Shown here: in pieces, positions 20,667-43,835 of the stretch | How the letters are laid out: the number at the start of each line of letters is the position of its first letter | Position numbering within the stretch: the stretch's first letter is position 1 | DNA from: Chlamydomonas reinhardtii | Taxonomy: Eukaryota > Chlorophyta > Chlorophyceae > Chlamydomonadales > Chlamydomonadaceae | Length of the DNA: 64,000 nucleotides | Reading direction: 5' to 3' | NCBI RefSeq assembly: GCF_000002595.2 | Contig: NC_057015.1 | Location: forward strand, 2,924,952 to 2,988,951 | Program-made: the position numbers and the translations under genes | Notes under the pieces: model-generated | Database searches by the model: none | The model's input: only the letters and a program-made list of their open reading frames with translations | What the model was told of the DNA's origin: nothing

Positions 20667-21120
20667 GTGGCAGGCGCTGAACAGTAGTGCCATAGCCCAG
20701 GCCTGGGGGTTTGGGTGGGTCAGCGTCACATGCGGTTGAGTGGTGCCTACGCAGCCAACAGTGCTCGCGTGGACGAACGGCGTCAACTGAAGCAGGGTTT
20801 AGCGGCGACACCGGCACTCCTCATCAGGGTCAGGCCATGATACAATACTGTCTGTCGGGGAAGCTGTCCACTTACTGGGTGGGATGCACGGGCGTGTGGC
20901 CGGTTGCGATGCCCGCGGATGGCTGCGGAGGGTAAGCTTGTGGCCCACATCGCTTGCGCTGAAGGCCCCTGAGCCCGGCTTTGACGAGCGCTTAGGCATG
21001 TAGGTAGTTGTAGGTATGCTTGGTGAGGCGGCTGCGGATTATGATGCGATGGATTGGGGGCCCGGCGCATCCACACGGTTGCTGTTGACGGATGCGGTCA
21101 CAACGTGGTTGCCGTCCTGA
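20667..21120. other. Convergent intergenic region
   Basis: Lies between the stops of the plastid protein (plus) and DPH4 (minus). It presumably holds both 3' UTRs. No repeat or motif seen. Confidence 0.5.
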
Positions 21121-22754
21121 CTAGCACATGGTTGGAGCAGGTCCTGTTGAGGGTGAGGGCGAGGGGAATGCAGGCATGAATACAGACCGCAATGAGCACA
21201 GTCTGACGCACACAGACCAGCCTTCCGGAGGGAGCTTGGGTTAGCTTGTTTACACGTGGACCGAAGCGGCAGTTTTGCAGTTTTGCAGTTCGTATGATGT
21301 GCGGGGTGATGCAACACGGTTTGTGCCGATTTTTGCGCAGGCACATGCATGTGGTTTGTACACAGACAAGTAGTGCAGTGGCGCGCTTGTGTACACGTGT
21401 ATCGCTTGCAGACAAAGGTACTGTTGATGAGTGTTCAAGGTTAGCCAGCCTGACCTGCACGGAACGACGGCGGTTGGATGGTCATTTATCTCGGACTTGG
21501 GAACCGTGTATCGGTCCCCGCAGCGGCACGGGTACGTGTAAACATCAGTGCCGTCTGCAGAGAGTGTACGGGGTACAAGGAGGGTACAATAAGATGGGAA
21601 AGCAGGCGTTTTGCAGGGTGTGCTATAGAGGCAGGCATTGTTTAGGCGCAGCGGTGCCGTCGCATCTAACAAAGTGCAGTGTGGGGGCGCACGGGCTATT
21701 CGCGCAATGCGCAGGCTAATGCCCGCGATCCATATCTAGAGGGCAGACAGCACGAAGAGAATCCCTGAACAAGCAAACGCAATCAGGCGAGCGAAGCCAA
21801 ACCATCGTGTCAACGCAGCTGCCTGCCGTTGCTGTGTGCCAAGCTATCGTTGGCAAAAAGATGTGCTGCAGTACGGGTCCAGACAACAAGACGTGCTGAA
21901 GTGTCCAATCGTGGATGCCATGCTCTGCCTGACTGACAAATGCATGACAACATGAGCCAAATAGGAGGTCCCAAGCCTCCAAGCCCAGCGCCAAAGGCAC
22001 CCAGGCCTATGCCTCCCACGCCCCCCTTCACAGGTGTCCCCAAGCAACACGCCCACGCCGGCAGCCACGCGAGCCCCGAGCCTGTCTGCCCTGCAGTATG
22101 GCCAAACCGTGCGGGACTGGGACCCCGCCCCGCCAGCCTACCTGCGTCCACCTCCTCATCCAGCTCCCCCAGATCCAGCTCGTCCTGGTACGACAGCGGC
22201 GCCTGCAACTCCTGAAGACTGAGCTCACTGTCGTACGCTGCGCGGCGGCCCGCGTCACGCAGCACCTGTGCAATTGTAGTCACCGCACGGGCGCGAAGGT
22301 CAGAGTTGAGAGGTCCAAGCGCATATCGGCCATGGCTACCATGAACCGTAGGGTGGCCTGTTAAACCGCTATCGTGCATAGTACTTGCGTGTGGCCAGGA
22401 TTGGGGCCGCGCGTTTGTAGTGCGCGTGGCCGTGGACACTCGGCGGGGTCCTGACGGGCACGGGTCCCGCATACCCCATTGCCACCCCGTGCCCGCGCCC
22501 ACCTCCCATGCCTTCTGTACAAGCTCGAACACTTTTGATGTGCTCGCTACAAGGTCGCCATCAAGCTCGGCGGCGCCGCACGGCTCATCGCCTTCGGCAG
22601 GCTGCTCCTGGGCCCTAGCTGTGTTACTCACAGCAGTAGCTTTGTCTGGGTGATACTTCAAGACCGCTGCATAGTAAGCTTGTTTGATGTGTGCCAGCGG
22701 CGCGTCTCGTGCAACGCCCAAATTTTCATAATGGGTGCGCTGAAGCGAAGCCAT
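21121..22754 (-). CDS. DPH4: Diphthamide biosynthesis protein 4 (J domain + CSL zinc finger)
   Basis: Exons on the minus strand: 22754-22503, 22265-22142, 21554-21455 and 21202-21121; phases agree and give 185 residues (yeast and human homologues are about 150-170). Residues 1-95 form a J domain with HPDK at 35-38 and VQKAWEVL. Residues 131-163 form the CSL/DPH-type zinc finger: YPCRCGD, then VPCRLCSL, so the four Cys are 135, 137, 158 and 161. DPH4 (Jjj3/DNAJC24) supports the radical-SAM Dph1-Dph2 step of diphthamide synthesis on elongation factor 2, with the CSL domain binding iron or zinc. The last Cys pair is split by intron 3, and the final exon encodes only 27 residues. The neighbour at 23.1 kb is divergent and shares a promoter region of under 400 bp. 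Confidence 0.92.
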
Positions 22755-23148
22755 TTCTGCTTTAATAGGACTGTAATGTCATTTACATGACACTGGAAGC
22801 TTGCAGCGACAGGTGAGCAGGCGCGCAATCTCAGCCCGTGTTTTAACCCACGCGTACACACCATACATCCAATAAAATTATTCCAAAGAACTGGGGCTTG
22901 CGGCCACGTTTCAAGACAGCTTCGAGTCTAGGAATTGCCACCACTTGCTTTACAGCAGCAGTTTCGAGCTGAAGTTTCGACAAACTGTCTTATGATATTG
23001 CGTTTGCGTTTGGTCTAGAGCATCGAACAACTTAAACTTCCACCCACCGGGTTGCTAGTAATAGCGAAGGCAGTCTTGAAGACTGCGTCCGCTCGCTATT
23101 GGAAGCACGGCCACCAGCCGGGCTTGGCCCAATCGGACAATTAACATC
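22755..23148. promoter_or_regulatory. Shared divergent promoter region (DPH4 / RING gene)
   Basis: 394 bases separate the two start codons. I see no clear TATA box. An AT-richer stretch lies around 22866-23030. Confidence 0.45.
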
Positions 23149-25127
23149 ATGGACCTCGAGCAAGGGCAATGGCAGCGGCCACGGCGCGCCAGGACGTCGT
23201 CAACTGGGGCTAACGGGGCTAACGGCGCAACACACGCTGGTCACGCGGCGCTCCTATCGGTGCCCCCCATGCTCGGTCGCCTAATATTGGGTGGGTTCGT
23301 CGCTTTAGAGGACAGCGACACGCTGGAAAAGTTGCATGGCGATGACACCAACCGCAGCTGACGAAAAACGCGTGGTGCTCACAATAAGTTGCCTTTCTGG
23401 TGACGCCTTCGTGGGTCGTAATATCGTGGGTCTGCGCTGCCTAGCTGTCGAGTTCAGAGTCAGAAAGGGCAAGCGCGTAACCCGGCGTGTGCATGACCAC
23501 GTCGCGTCACCCTAACCCCACACCTTGAGCCTACCCCACTCGGTTTCTCGTTGCGAACAGGGACGTGCATCGCCTTCCTCATCTTGGGCGTACTTCCAGC
23601 CAGCTTTGTGGTGGGTGGTGCACGGACGTGACGTGCGGCAGGCGTGCAGTGTTAGCAGAGCTTTAGGTTGCTGCCTGGCGGCCAACGATACCGGTACCTG
23701 CGTGCGCTCTGTCCACATCTGTCAATGACCGGTGTGCCCTTGCCCTTGTTTCCCTATCAATGGTGCTTGTGACGCGACTGCAACCCACTACCTGCCGCAG
23801 TTTTGGCTGTGCCTGATGCTGCTGGCCTTCACCTGCCTGCGCATACGGCTCCAGGCCCAACAACTTCAGCAGGCGTTGGAGCAGGTGCGGTTGCGACGCG
23901 TGCCCTGCTGCAATCTGCGCGCACTGAATATCACCGCATTATCATCAGTGTGTGGTCATACCAGCGAAGCTTAAGACACCCTTCCACCCGGCACCGCGTC
24001 TCACACGCGCAGACGCAGGAGGAGCAGGCTGTGGAGCGGCTGGCAGGGCCGCTGGCGGCCGGGGGGCGGCTGCAGCTGGGCGGCGGCGGCGGCAGCGCCT
24101 TCGTGCGCCTCATCCCGGGTGGCGGCGGACTGCTGCTGCTGCACACCGACCCGCGGGCCGCCCTCGAGCGCATCAATGCGCAGCTGCAGGCACTGGACGA
24201 GGAGGTGGGCGCGGCGGGCGTGGCAGGTGAGAGAATGCGGGCTGGCGCACGGTTACATTGCGGTTTCAAACCCCAAGTATATTGGAACACAGAGGCTGCT
24301 GATGGCACTTTGTTTGGAGGCACGCGGAGACAGTATTGACAACGACTAGGGGAAAGGGGATGCCGGGTAGCGGTGTGGCTGGCGCCAGGCTGGGACCGGG
24401 AAGGGCGGTCACCTCGCCGCCTCTAACCTTTCCATATGCCTTGCCTCACCCTTCCACATGCCTCGATCACGCCTCGCTCGCAGCGGACTACGACGCCTTG
24501 CTGCGCCTTGGCCGCACCGGGCCGTTGCACCCCGCCGCCATCCTGCACGGCGCCGGCCTGGCCCGGGTCGCGGCCGCTGTGGCGGCGCCGCCGCCCCTGT
24601 CGGATGAAGACATCGCCGCTCTGCCCAGCTACCCCTACAAGGCCCCGCGGGCCAGCAGCAGCAGCAGCGGCCCTGATGCCGCGTCGCCACACCGCCAGAA
24701 AGACCCGCAGCCGCACGCAGCCCCGGCGGACTTGTTGCCAGAGCAGCCCTCCAGCGGCGCTCTCGTGAGCCTTGCTTCCGGCGAGGCGCCGGCGGCGCTG
24801 TCCTCCGGGGCGAGCCTGCGACGCAGCGGCTCCGGGCTCTCACCTCGGCATGTTGCGGCGCAGCAAGCGCGACTTCCGGCAGAGTCAGCGGGGCTGAGCG
24901 TAACGGCAGGCGGCGGCTCCACGGCGGCAGCCCATACAACAGCATCGGGCTGCGGCGGCCACGAGGGTCTGACGTGCTCAGTGTGTCTGGACCAGGTGGG
25001 GGACGGACAGATGGTGACGACGCTGCCGTGCCTACACCAGTTCCACAGCGCCTGCATCAACCCCTGGCTGCGGCACAAGGGGCTGCACGCGAGCTGCCCG
25101 CTGTGCAAGACGCCCGTGTTCCGGTGA
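23149..25127 (+). CDS. SDIR1-like membrane RING-H2 E3 ubiquitin ligase
   Basis: Exons 23149-23290, 23561-23610, 23801-23884, 24013-24226 and 24484-25127 join in consistent phase to give 377 residues. Exons 1-3 build two adjacent hydrophobic helices (LILGTCIAFLILGVLPASFV, then FWLCLMLLAFTCLRIRL). The middle has ADYDALLRL and LSDEDIAALPSYPYK. The C-terminus is a RING-H2 with ligands C328, C331, C346, H348, H351, C354, C368 and C371 and the string TLPCLHQFHSACINPWLR. This layout and these blocks match land-plant SDIR1, an ER-membrane E3 in abscisic-acid and salt responses, whose equivalent strings are LDYETLRAL and EEEINALP. The algal role is not known. A long Ser/Ala-rich insert before the RING explains the extra length over SDIR1 (about 273 residues). 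Confidence 0.88.
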
Positions 25128-26200
25128 AGGGCGGTGAAGGAGTGCATGGGTAGCCAGCAGAGCAGGAAGGAGGATTGCTGTTTATTTAGGGCAGGCTGTG
25201 CATGTGCGCTGTCAGGCATTGGCATGCGTGTTGCGCTGCATTTCGGTGTTGCATGGTAATGCAAAACACTGGAAGGGCGATACAGTTCTTTAGGATATGG
25301 CGCTTTTATTCGTTCCGGCCGTTCCGGCGGGTCCGCTTTCTGCGGACCAGGCAGGTTTAGCACATGTTAGCTCATGGCTGCAGGCGCGTCTGAGACTTTC
25401 GCACGTATGAACACCTCCTGTGAAATGTGGACTGAGGTTGGCAGGGTGGCCAGACCGCATCGTCCAACGGAACATGTGTCCTTGCGGGTGCAGGAAGCTA
25501 GCTAGCACGCACCATAATGGGAGGCGCACGGGCTGCTGTGTTTATTTATTGCGGGGGGTGCAATGGACTGTAGCAGCAGCTGGCATGTACACTGGCAAAC
25601 GCATCACACGGCGCCCCGTGCTTTGGTGCCGCAATTGGCGCACCAGGCCGTGATCGTGCGACGTTGGGGCGCTCTTCCTCGCCGACCGCGTCTGACAATT
25701 ATGTTCGTGTTTAAGCGTACGTGGCGAGGCGCAGGTTAGGCATGCCACACCACTGAATGTTACTACCGTATTGTTATGTTGGTGGGTCTGCGCATTGTTG
25801 TTGGTCGTCTTAAGTAAAGATCAAGCTGCTGGTCCTAACTTAAGTCTGGGGTGCTATGAGTTTTCCCCATGTGGTCCTTATGTACTGCAGCACTGTCACC
25901 TACTCTTTCGCATTTAACGAGTGTGTTACCTGGCTGGGTAGGGGCAACTGAGTCTGCTACCGTGGGCGCGCGGCACGGCTTGCCGTGCGCGTGTGTTACC
26001 TAGGCGGGATTGTGGGTGCTGGCAGGTGCTGGCGCGATAGTGCTGAGTCAAGTGCTGTAGTAGGACAATCGGCAAAAGGCACACTTGGATGCCCCAGGGC
26101 GTGCTCCACAGGGTTCAGTACCGAATGTGCGTAGAACTACTGCGTTCCGCCCCACACGTGCTGACTCGGGCGGCAACAGATGAAATGAGTGCACTCTTAA
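25128..26200. other. Intergenic, no gene recognised
   Basis: Presumed 3' UTR of the RING gene followed by AT-richer spacer. No domain-bearing frame, RNA gene or repeat was seen. Confidence 0.5.
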
Positions 26201-26322
26201 TGAGTTACCTACTTGTGGATGGGCTGGTGGTGGTATCAGACGCGCAATGAAGAATCGCCGAGCTGTATGGACTCGTCGCCTTTGAGTAATAGCATGAAGC
26301 AAGGTCCATCAAAGCGGAACCA

Positions 26323-26625
26323 GTGGGAAGGGATGAGCCATCAGAAGGGTGGAGCAGGCAGCCCGTCAGTCGTCAGAGGACCAAGCGTTGCCGCGTATCA
26401 AGCGGTAAGGGTGGCCAAAGCGCAAGGCAGCGCAAGACGCCGCCGCCGCCGCAGCTGCCGAAGCCGCGAACAAGCGCGCCTGCAATGTCGACTGCCAGCG
26501 CCACTACCAACCAGCAGTCGGAGAAGGGCAAAACGACCAAGCGCAAGTACAAGCAGCCGGAGGAGGGCAAGACGACCAAGCGCAATCACGAGCAGTCGGA
26601 GGAGGGCAAGACGACCCGGCGCTAA
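26323..26625 (+). CDS. Possible basic repeat protein (KGKTTKR repeats)
   Basis: The frame contains three copies of a 15-16-residue unit, EKGKTTKRKYKQPEEGKTTK and variants, encoded by a 48-bp DNA repeat at about 26515-26615. The rest is Lys/Arg-rich. It could be the basic tail of a nuclear protein, or merely an in-frame minisatellite. No known domain; no exon partner identified with confidence. Confidence 0.25.
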   Translation: MGRDEPSEGWSRQPVSRQRTKRCRVSSGKGGQSARQRKTPPPPQLPKPRTSAPAMSTASATTNQQSEKGKTTKRKYKQPEEGKTTKRNHEQSEEGKTTRR

Positions 26626-26765
26626 CCGCCTACGCCTCAGCCGCACCGACCTCGCTCTCGCGCGCGGCCACGACGGCGGCCCGCGCCCCCTGGCCTATGC
26701 CAGCATCCTTACCGTCGCCGCCGTAGGCCGCCGTCCTCACGGCCACCAAGCAACCCCTTTTACCT

Positions 26766-27284
26766 GTGTTTTGGCAACATCCACACCACGGCTACGCTGG
26801 CAGCGCGCTGGCCCACCCCCATTTCGGCGATCCCTACGGGGTCGGCAACCCGTACCGGTGCAAGAAGACGGGCATGTGGCAGCGCTACTACTTTACGCTA
26901 GAGTGGTTCAACCAGCTCATCCGCGTGACCGTTGCGGGCACCGGCCCCACCACCATGGACGAGTGGATCCAGCTGGTCAATGATGGTGCATGGGATGTCG
27001 CGCTGCGCCTCCACACCCTCACCATCGCACCCTCAGCGCTCACACGCTCAGTCTCAGACCACTGCAGCGCCTGGGCGACAGGGCTGGAGGCGGAGCTGGC
27101 TGCAGCGCCAGTTCATGCCCACGGCCCACCCACCACCGCCGCCGTACGGCAGCACCTTGGGGGCAGAGGGGTCTCGCCGGGCTACGGGGCTGGCGATGGG
27201 GGCTGCGCATCGGAGCCCTCCAGACGGCGAAGTAAGTCCATGGGACGCACAATTGTAGGTTGCAATAATGTAGTCCACCATTAA
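26766..27284 (+). CDS. Unrecognised coding-like segment
   Basis: One frame reads HPHFGDPYGVGNPYRCKKTG, then MWQRYYFTLEWFNQLIRVTV and TGPTTMDEWIQLVNDGAW. The mix of aromatic, acidic and hydrophobic residues is unlike the Ala/Arg/Pro text of chance frames here, so I think it was once or still is protein-coding. The first in-frame ATG is at 26874. I cannot assign a family. The nearby basic repeats and lack of a clear gene structure would fit a transposon remnant. Confidence 0.35.
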   Translation: MFWQHPHHGYAGSALAHPHFGDPYGVGNPYRCKKTGMWQRYYFTLEWFNQLIRVTVAGTGPTTMDEWIQLVNDGAWDVALRLHTLTIAPSALTRSVSDHCSAWATGLEAELAAAPVHAHGPPTTAAVRQHLGGRGVSPGYGAGDGGCASEPSRRRSKSMGRTIVGCNNVVHH

Positions 27285-27424
27285 AATTATGGTGATACAA
27301 CGCTCAACACACCCTCAGTCAAACCCTTAATGGGATGCGAACCATGTAGTCGGGAAAGCATGCCAGGACGTCACGGCGTGACCAGCAGCGTATAGTGGAG
27401 CTGTACTGAAAACCGGCGAGGACT

Positions 27425-39206
<11,782 letters not shown>

Positions 39207-39319
39207 AGGCTCGGGGAAAAGGCCTGGGCGCTGGGGCATATGGGGCCTTTTGGTGGAGGAGGGACGTTTTTGTCTCGGGTCTCGGGTCTCGGGTGTAGTA
39301 TGTGTTAATGCCTATTGCA

Positions 39320-39324
39320 TGTAA
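39320..39324 (+). terminator. TGTAA poly(A) signal of the MLO gene
   Basis: TGTAA 114 bases after the stop codon. This pentamer is the usual poly(A) signal in Chlamydomonas. The Fanzor unit copy 2 begins only 19 bases further on. Confidence 0.7.
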
Positions 39325-39585
39325 ATAGGTGGCACGCCCGCGCCCGCGCCGCGCCACCGAATCGTGAGTTTCATGCTGGCACAGGGCGAGTTGATGCAAG
39401 TTGAGGGAGAACTGGGGCTAGCGAGGGGTTTCCGTTGAAAGACAGTGGGGTGTGTGTGTGGAAGGGGCGGAGCGGGCCAAGCGCACGGCGACCCGCCCCG
39501 TCCATCACAAGGCCACGGGATTTACTTGACATGGATGGCACTACCTGCTCACACTCGCGTGGCTGCCGACTGCCACGCAAACTCC

Positions 39586-39618
39586 TGTACGGCTGAGGGG
39601 TGTTGGGGGTGCCGTACA
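39586..39618 (+). other. Conserved hairpin in Fanzor unit copy 2
   Basis: Stem TGTACGGC (39586-39593) with GCCGTACA (39611-39618), same loop as in copy 1. Confidence 0.6.
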
Positions 39619-39672
39619 CGAGTTAGTTGGTAGCTGTCCTAGAACCTACCTTGTGCTAGTTTTTCCTGGTAC

Positions 39673-40385
39673 TCCGAAAAGCGCTGGGCTGCGTTCATCC
39701 AGCGCGACCGCGCGCTCCACCGCGTCGCCAAGCAGCTCACGGGCGGCAGGGCCAAGGAGGAGGTGGTGGTGGGGTGGGGTTCGTGGGCCTTCCAGGGAGG
39801 GAAGGGCGGCTCCCCCATCTCCGTCAGGGGCGGGCGCGCGCCGACGGGGCGGCTCATCAAGCTGCTCCGTGAGCGCTACGCCAAGCATGTGTTCATCATC
39901 GATGAATACGAGACCAAGGTGGGTGGGTTGAGTGGGATTGCAATTGCCGGTGGGTGGGTGGGCCGCTGGGTTTATGCCTGGCTTTAGCGGAAGCCCTTGT
40001 GTGGCCCCCCTCCCTCCCACCCTCCCGACCATGCAGACCTGCTACAACTGCGGGTGTCAGGAGATGGCCATCAAGCGGCTTGGGGGGCTGAAGGAGGGGC
40101 AGCGGCCCTGGTCGGTCAAAGTCTGCAACGACTGCTTGACGACCTGGGTGAGGACCGTGCATGTGCGGGGACGGCTGGGCACTGGGGACGGATTGATTGA
40201 CAGGTTGACGGTTGGGACAGCTCATGTGCGCTCTCTTCTTCCTCCCCGTTCCCCATCCCCAGAACCGCGACGTCTCCGCCGCCAACGTGATCCGTGTGCT
40301 CCTCCTGCTGAAGCTGATGGGCTTCGAGCGGCCGACCAAGCTGCAGCGGCCGCCATGGCCGCCGGCGGCGGCGGGGCCGGGCTGA
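39673..40385 (+). pseudogene. Fanzor-like (TnpB-like) nuclease, C-terminal half, copy 2
   Basis: Exons 39673-39918, 40037-40147 and 40263-40385, same phases as copy 1. The protein differs at few sites: one codon (Ser) is missing in DEYET(S)K and KLRRP reads KLQRP. The zinc ribbon (CYNCG, CNDC) and NRDVSAANVI are intact. Upstream of 39673 the frame stays open back to a TAG at 39640, so the exon could start earlier here (reading FSWYSEKRW), whereas copy 1 has a stop at that point. No N-terminal half is visible: the sequence upstream is the MLO gene. It is probably not a working nuclease on its own. Confidence 0.78.
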
Positions 40386-40424
40386 GAGCCTGAACGGCGC
40401 TAGCAGGGCGTGGGGCTGAGGGTG

Positions 40425-41924
40425 CACGTGTCGATTGGCGGCGAGTGACGTGACTAGTTTGTTAGCTGCGGGTTAGCACGGACTGTGCACCCCACCCAAC
40501 CGGCCACGTCCGGATTTGCGGGGATGCCAAAGGCCCCCAACATAGAGGCGTGTGCTTAGTAGGCGCCCGCGTCAAGGTGGCTGGGTTGATAACGACCCGG
40601 GATCAGCCCTTTTCCTGCCATAAGGCAGCCACCTCCTTGTTGTCTCGGGTGTATCGTGGACCGGTTCTGCTATAGGCATTCGAGCTTTTAGGCGCAGTGG
40701 CTCGCGGCGCTAGATCGAGGCCGTGATTAAATCTTAAACGAGCAGAGACCTTGTAGAACTGTATGCAGTGAGGGGAGTGCGTGATGCGAGTGTGCACATG
40801 CGTTGACTACCGTATTTTGCTTGGCGCTGAATGAAAGAGGTGCGGGTGTTGTCTAGGGCGTTTTGTAGGCAGGCCCGTGCCGGCCTTTGATGTGCCCAGG
40901 GCTGTCAAATTTAAACAGTTAAACGTGTGACCGCCACCACATGTGTTTTGTGAGCGGCAGTGAGAGCCGAGCCGAGTGACCACACTGAGAAAGGAACGCG
41001 AGCTTGTGGGCACTGCTTGCTGCATGCGTCTGAGCCTGTGAGACTGGGGCTGTGGGCGTTGGTGCGTGACGGCACGCTGAGAAGGCATACGCACCCAGAT
41101 AGCTAGTTAGCACGCAAGTAGTTGTTACAAGGCTGGCTGGCGGAGTGGACTAGACGTAGAAGCATGATACTGCGCGGTTTGACAGCCAAGTTAGCGGCGT
41201 GACGTGCCTTTTGTGCGATGCCAGGGTGCGAATGTGGTTGGTTGCAGTTCAGTAAGGGAGCGGGACGGGGCCTCCATACTTCGTGAGACGGCGCAGACCG
41301 TCAGTAATCTTATGTGTAAGGGACAATCCGTTGGATATGCGCCAGACTCAAACACTTGTGGTCAAGCCACACGCTGCAAATGCCTTTTGCACATGCCCTT
41401 GTCCAAGGTACATTCCGTTCACGACAGATGACCAGGATGGCCAAAACACACACCATGTGGGCCCCACAGCGTCACTCATTCCGCTGCAAGCACGCATCTA
41501 TCGCAGTTGGCACCCTATCAATCGGGATGTTGCTCTTGCCGGCGGGGTCATCAGTCAGGTCCATTCGTTTATGGCTGATGCCCACATACGTGGACGCGGT
41601 TGCCAAGGGCCTGATTAACGCAGGCCACTGAGACTTACCTTGGCCCGCCGGCCGGCCACACATCAGCTCACACTCCGGCAACACGTGTGCCAATGCATGG
41701 CTAGCAAGGTATTACGGTATTGATACTAGTCCATACAATCACAGAATCACTCGTGTACAACTGCTGGCGTCACCAGCCTATCGTCTTCACTGCCCACACA
41801 CGCCAGCCCACACACGCACGTCTTGCAAACGCACGCACTTCATAAACCACCAGAGCTAATACCACCACCACTATGCCCCCCTAATAGTACTGCATCACGA
41901 CTTATCAACAGCCCTTGGCCACTT
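40425..41924. other. Intergenic, no gene recognised
   Basis: AT-richer spacer between the Fanzor unit and the minus-strand gene ending at 41925. Short frames only; no motif, RNA gene or clear repeat. Confidence 0.5.
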
Positions 41925-42468
41925 TCAGCCGCTGCTGCTGCTGCTGTCGGCTGCCCCAGTCGCCCCGGCGGCAGCAGACGCAATGCGCACGCGCAGGGGC
42001 GAGTCGCGGCGTATGCTGCGCAGCATGGCACGCACCTGCCGCACCCTCTGCAGCTGGGCCTCCAGCTCGGAGATCAGCGCGCCTGAAGGGGGCGGAGATG
42101 ATGATGAGAGAGGGGCGATCGAAGGGGGCAGAGAGAGAAGGCAAAGCGTGCACGTGTTTGTGTGTGTGTGTGTGATGTGCGCGCATACAAGGCGGGTCGG
42201 TGGGGCAGATGGCGCCGCGACTTGTGGCTGGGAAGCACAGCAGTGGGTGGACACACAAGCTGGTCGTGCCGCAGTGCGCGGTGGCCTGCCTGCACACAGA
42301 CACCCCCCTTAAAAAGGTGACGCACACGCGCACGCGCACGCACCCGACCGGATGCGCTGCCTCAGCTGGTCGGCGCTCTGCAGCACGCGGATAAGCTCCA
42401 TGGTGAACATGCCCTGGTAATCGGACCGGAGACCCTGGGGGCGGCGCGTGCGTATGCGTGTGGGAGTG

Positions 42469-42560
<92 letters not shown>

Positions 42561-42734
42561 GACAGGGCGGCGTCAAAGGAAAAACCCCATTGCCCCCAGC
42601 AGCCACCTGAAGGAAGGCCACTGTGGAGACCTCCAAGTTGAACAGCCCGAAAAACAGCAGCGGCACCGCCGTGGTGAGCGACAGACCCACGGAGGCCGTG
42701 GAAAGAGCACCTGGGGGACGTACGCGTGTGTGTG

Positions 42735-42775
<41 letters not shown>

Positions 42776-43795
42776 GATTGCTTGGGTAAGGGAGTACTGT
42801 GGTGGTGGGTGTTCTGTGCGCTGTTTGCCCACACCTCGCTTGGCTCCCACACACGCACCTGAGACTGTGTACACAATGCCAGACACCGTATTCAGAGCTG
42901 CGGAGGTGATACTGGCAGCGTCCAGGTTCGCCTGCATGCGAGATAGAGGCGAGGGAAGGGTGGAGGTGCCCTTGACAGGCGCCCCATCTGATGCAACCAC
43001 CTCTCTGCCTTGACCAGTCATCCAAGCCACCACGCCACCGTGTCGCTGAAACCCCAAGCAGCAGCCCAAGTGCCCCAACCAGCCCCTGTTCACACACACA
43101 CATGTACATGACATGTACCGTACTGCCACGCTCAATTGGTGATTTTATAATTGGTGACAGAAAAAAATCGCGCTGGAATTAAACAGGCTGACACAGACTT
43201 TGGTGATGGGCTCTGGCAGAAGCCAGGCCGAATTACACCCGCGTCACAGAATTGGTGATGGGACCCCCTGGATCGTACCCGGCGTCGCTTTCGGCCCCGG
43301 CAGCTGCAACACAAGCCCAGCCAACGTACCACAGTACTTCTGCTGCTCAGCTTCACAACCACGCACCAAGCAGCACCATACCGTATGGTATGCAACACAA
43401 GCCCCGCGCTTGCAGGCGCTATCCAGCCAATGTCCCAGCTTAAGCTGCAGCTTAGGGCCTTTGGGGGCTACACCGTGGGGCTACACTGAGCCTTGTGCGT
43501 ATACTATAGGAATAGCGTCACTAGCCAAAGCAGCCTGTCTGCGTGTTTTCGCCCGACTTGGATGAATCAGGGTGCACAGGAATTGGTGACGGGCTCTGGC
43601 AAATCCTAGTCGACATTGTTCCCTGCTACCAAATTGGTGATTTTCACCAAATTGGTGTCACCAATTGAGCGTGGCAGTACGGTACTGCCAGACCAATGCG
43701 CGACAAACAAGGTGCTAATGCGCCCCTGGCACTAGCAACTACGGGTTGTCCGGATACATGATCACGTGATCTGATAAACAACTCGTAAACCGTTG

Positions 43796-43835
<40 letters not shown>

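Larger units (their letters stand above)
39343..40424 (+). mobile_element. Fanzor-bearing repeat unit, copy 2
   Basis: Matches 5900-6984 throughout, with a handful of substitutions and small indels. The left flank is the MLO 3' end, the right flank unrelated spacer. Because copy 1 and copy 2 share both ends exactly, the 1.08-kb unit has moved or been copied as a discrete piece. The very low divergence suggests a recent event. Confidence 0.8.

Noticed and set aside
21250-21672. DPH4 exon 3 frame read through to its own stop
   Set aside because: It loses the fourth zinc ligand and continues into unrelated sequence. Splicing to 21202 restores the family's CxxCSL ending.
42362-43135. Frames rich in THTHTH or VCVCVC, here and around other CA tracts
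   Set aside because: Translations of (CA)n/(TG)n microsatellites.
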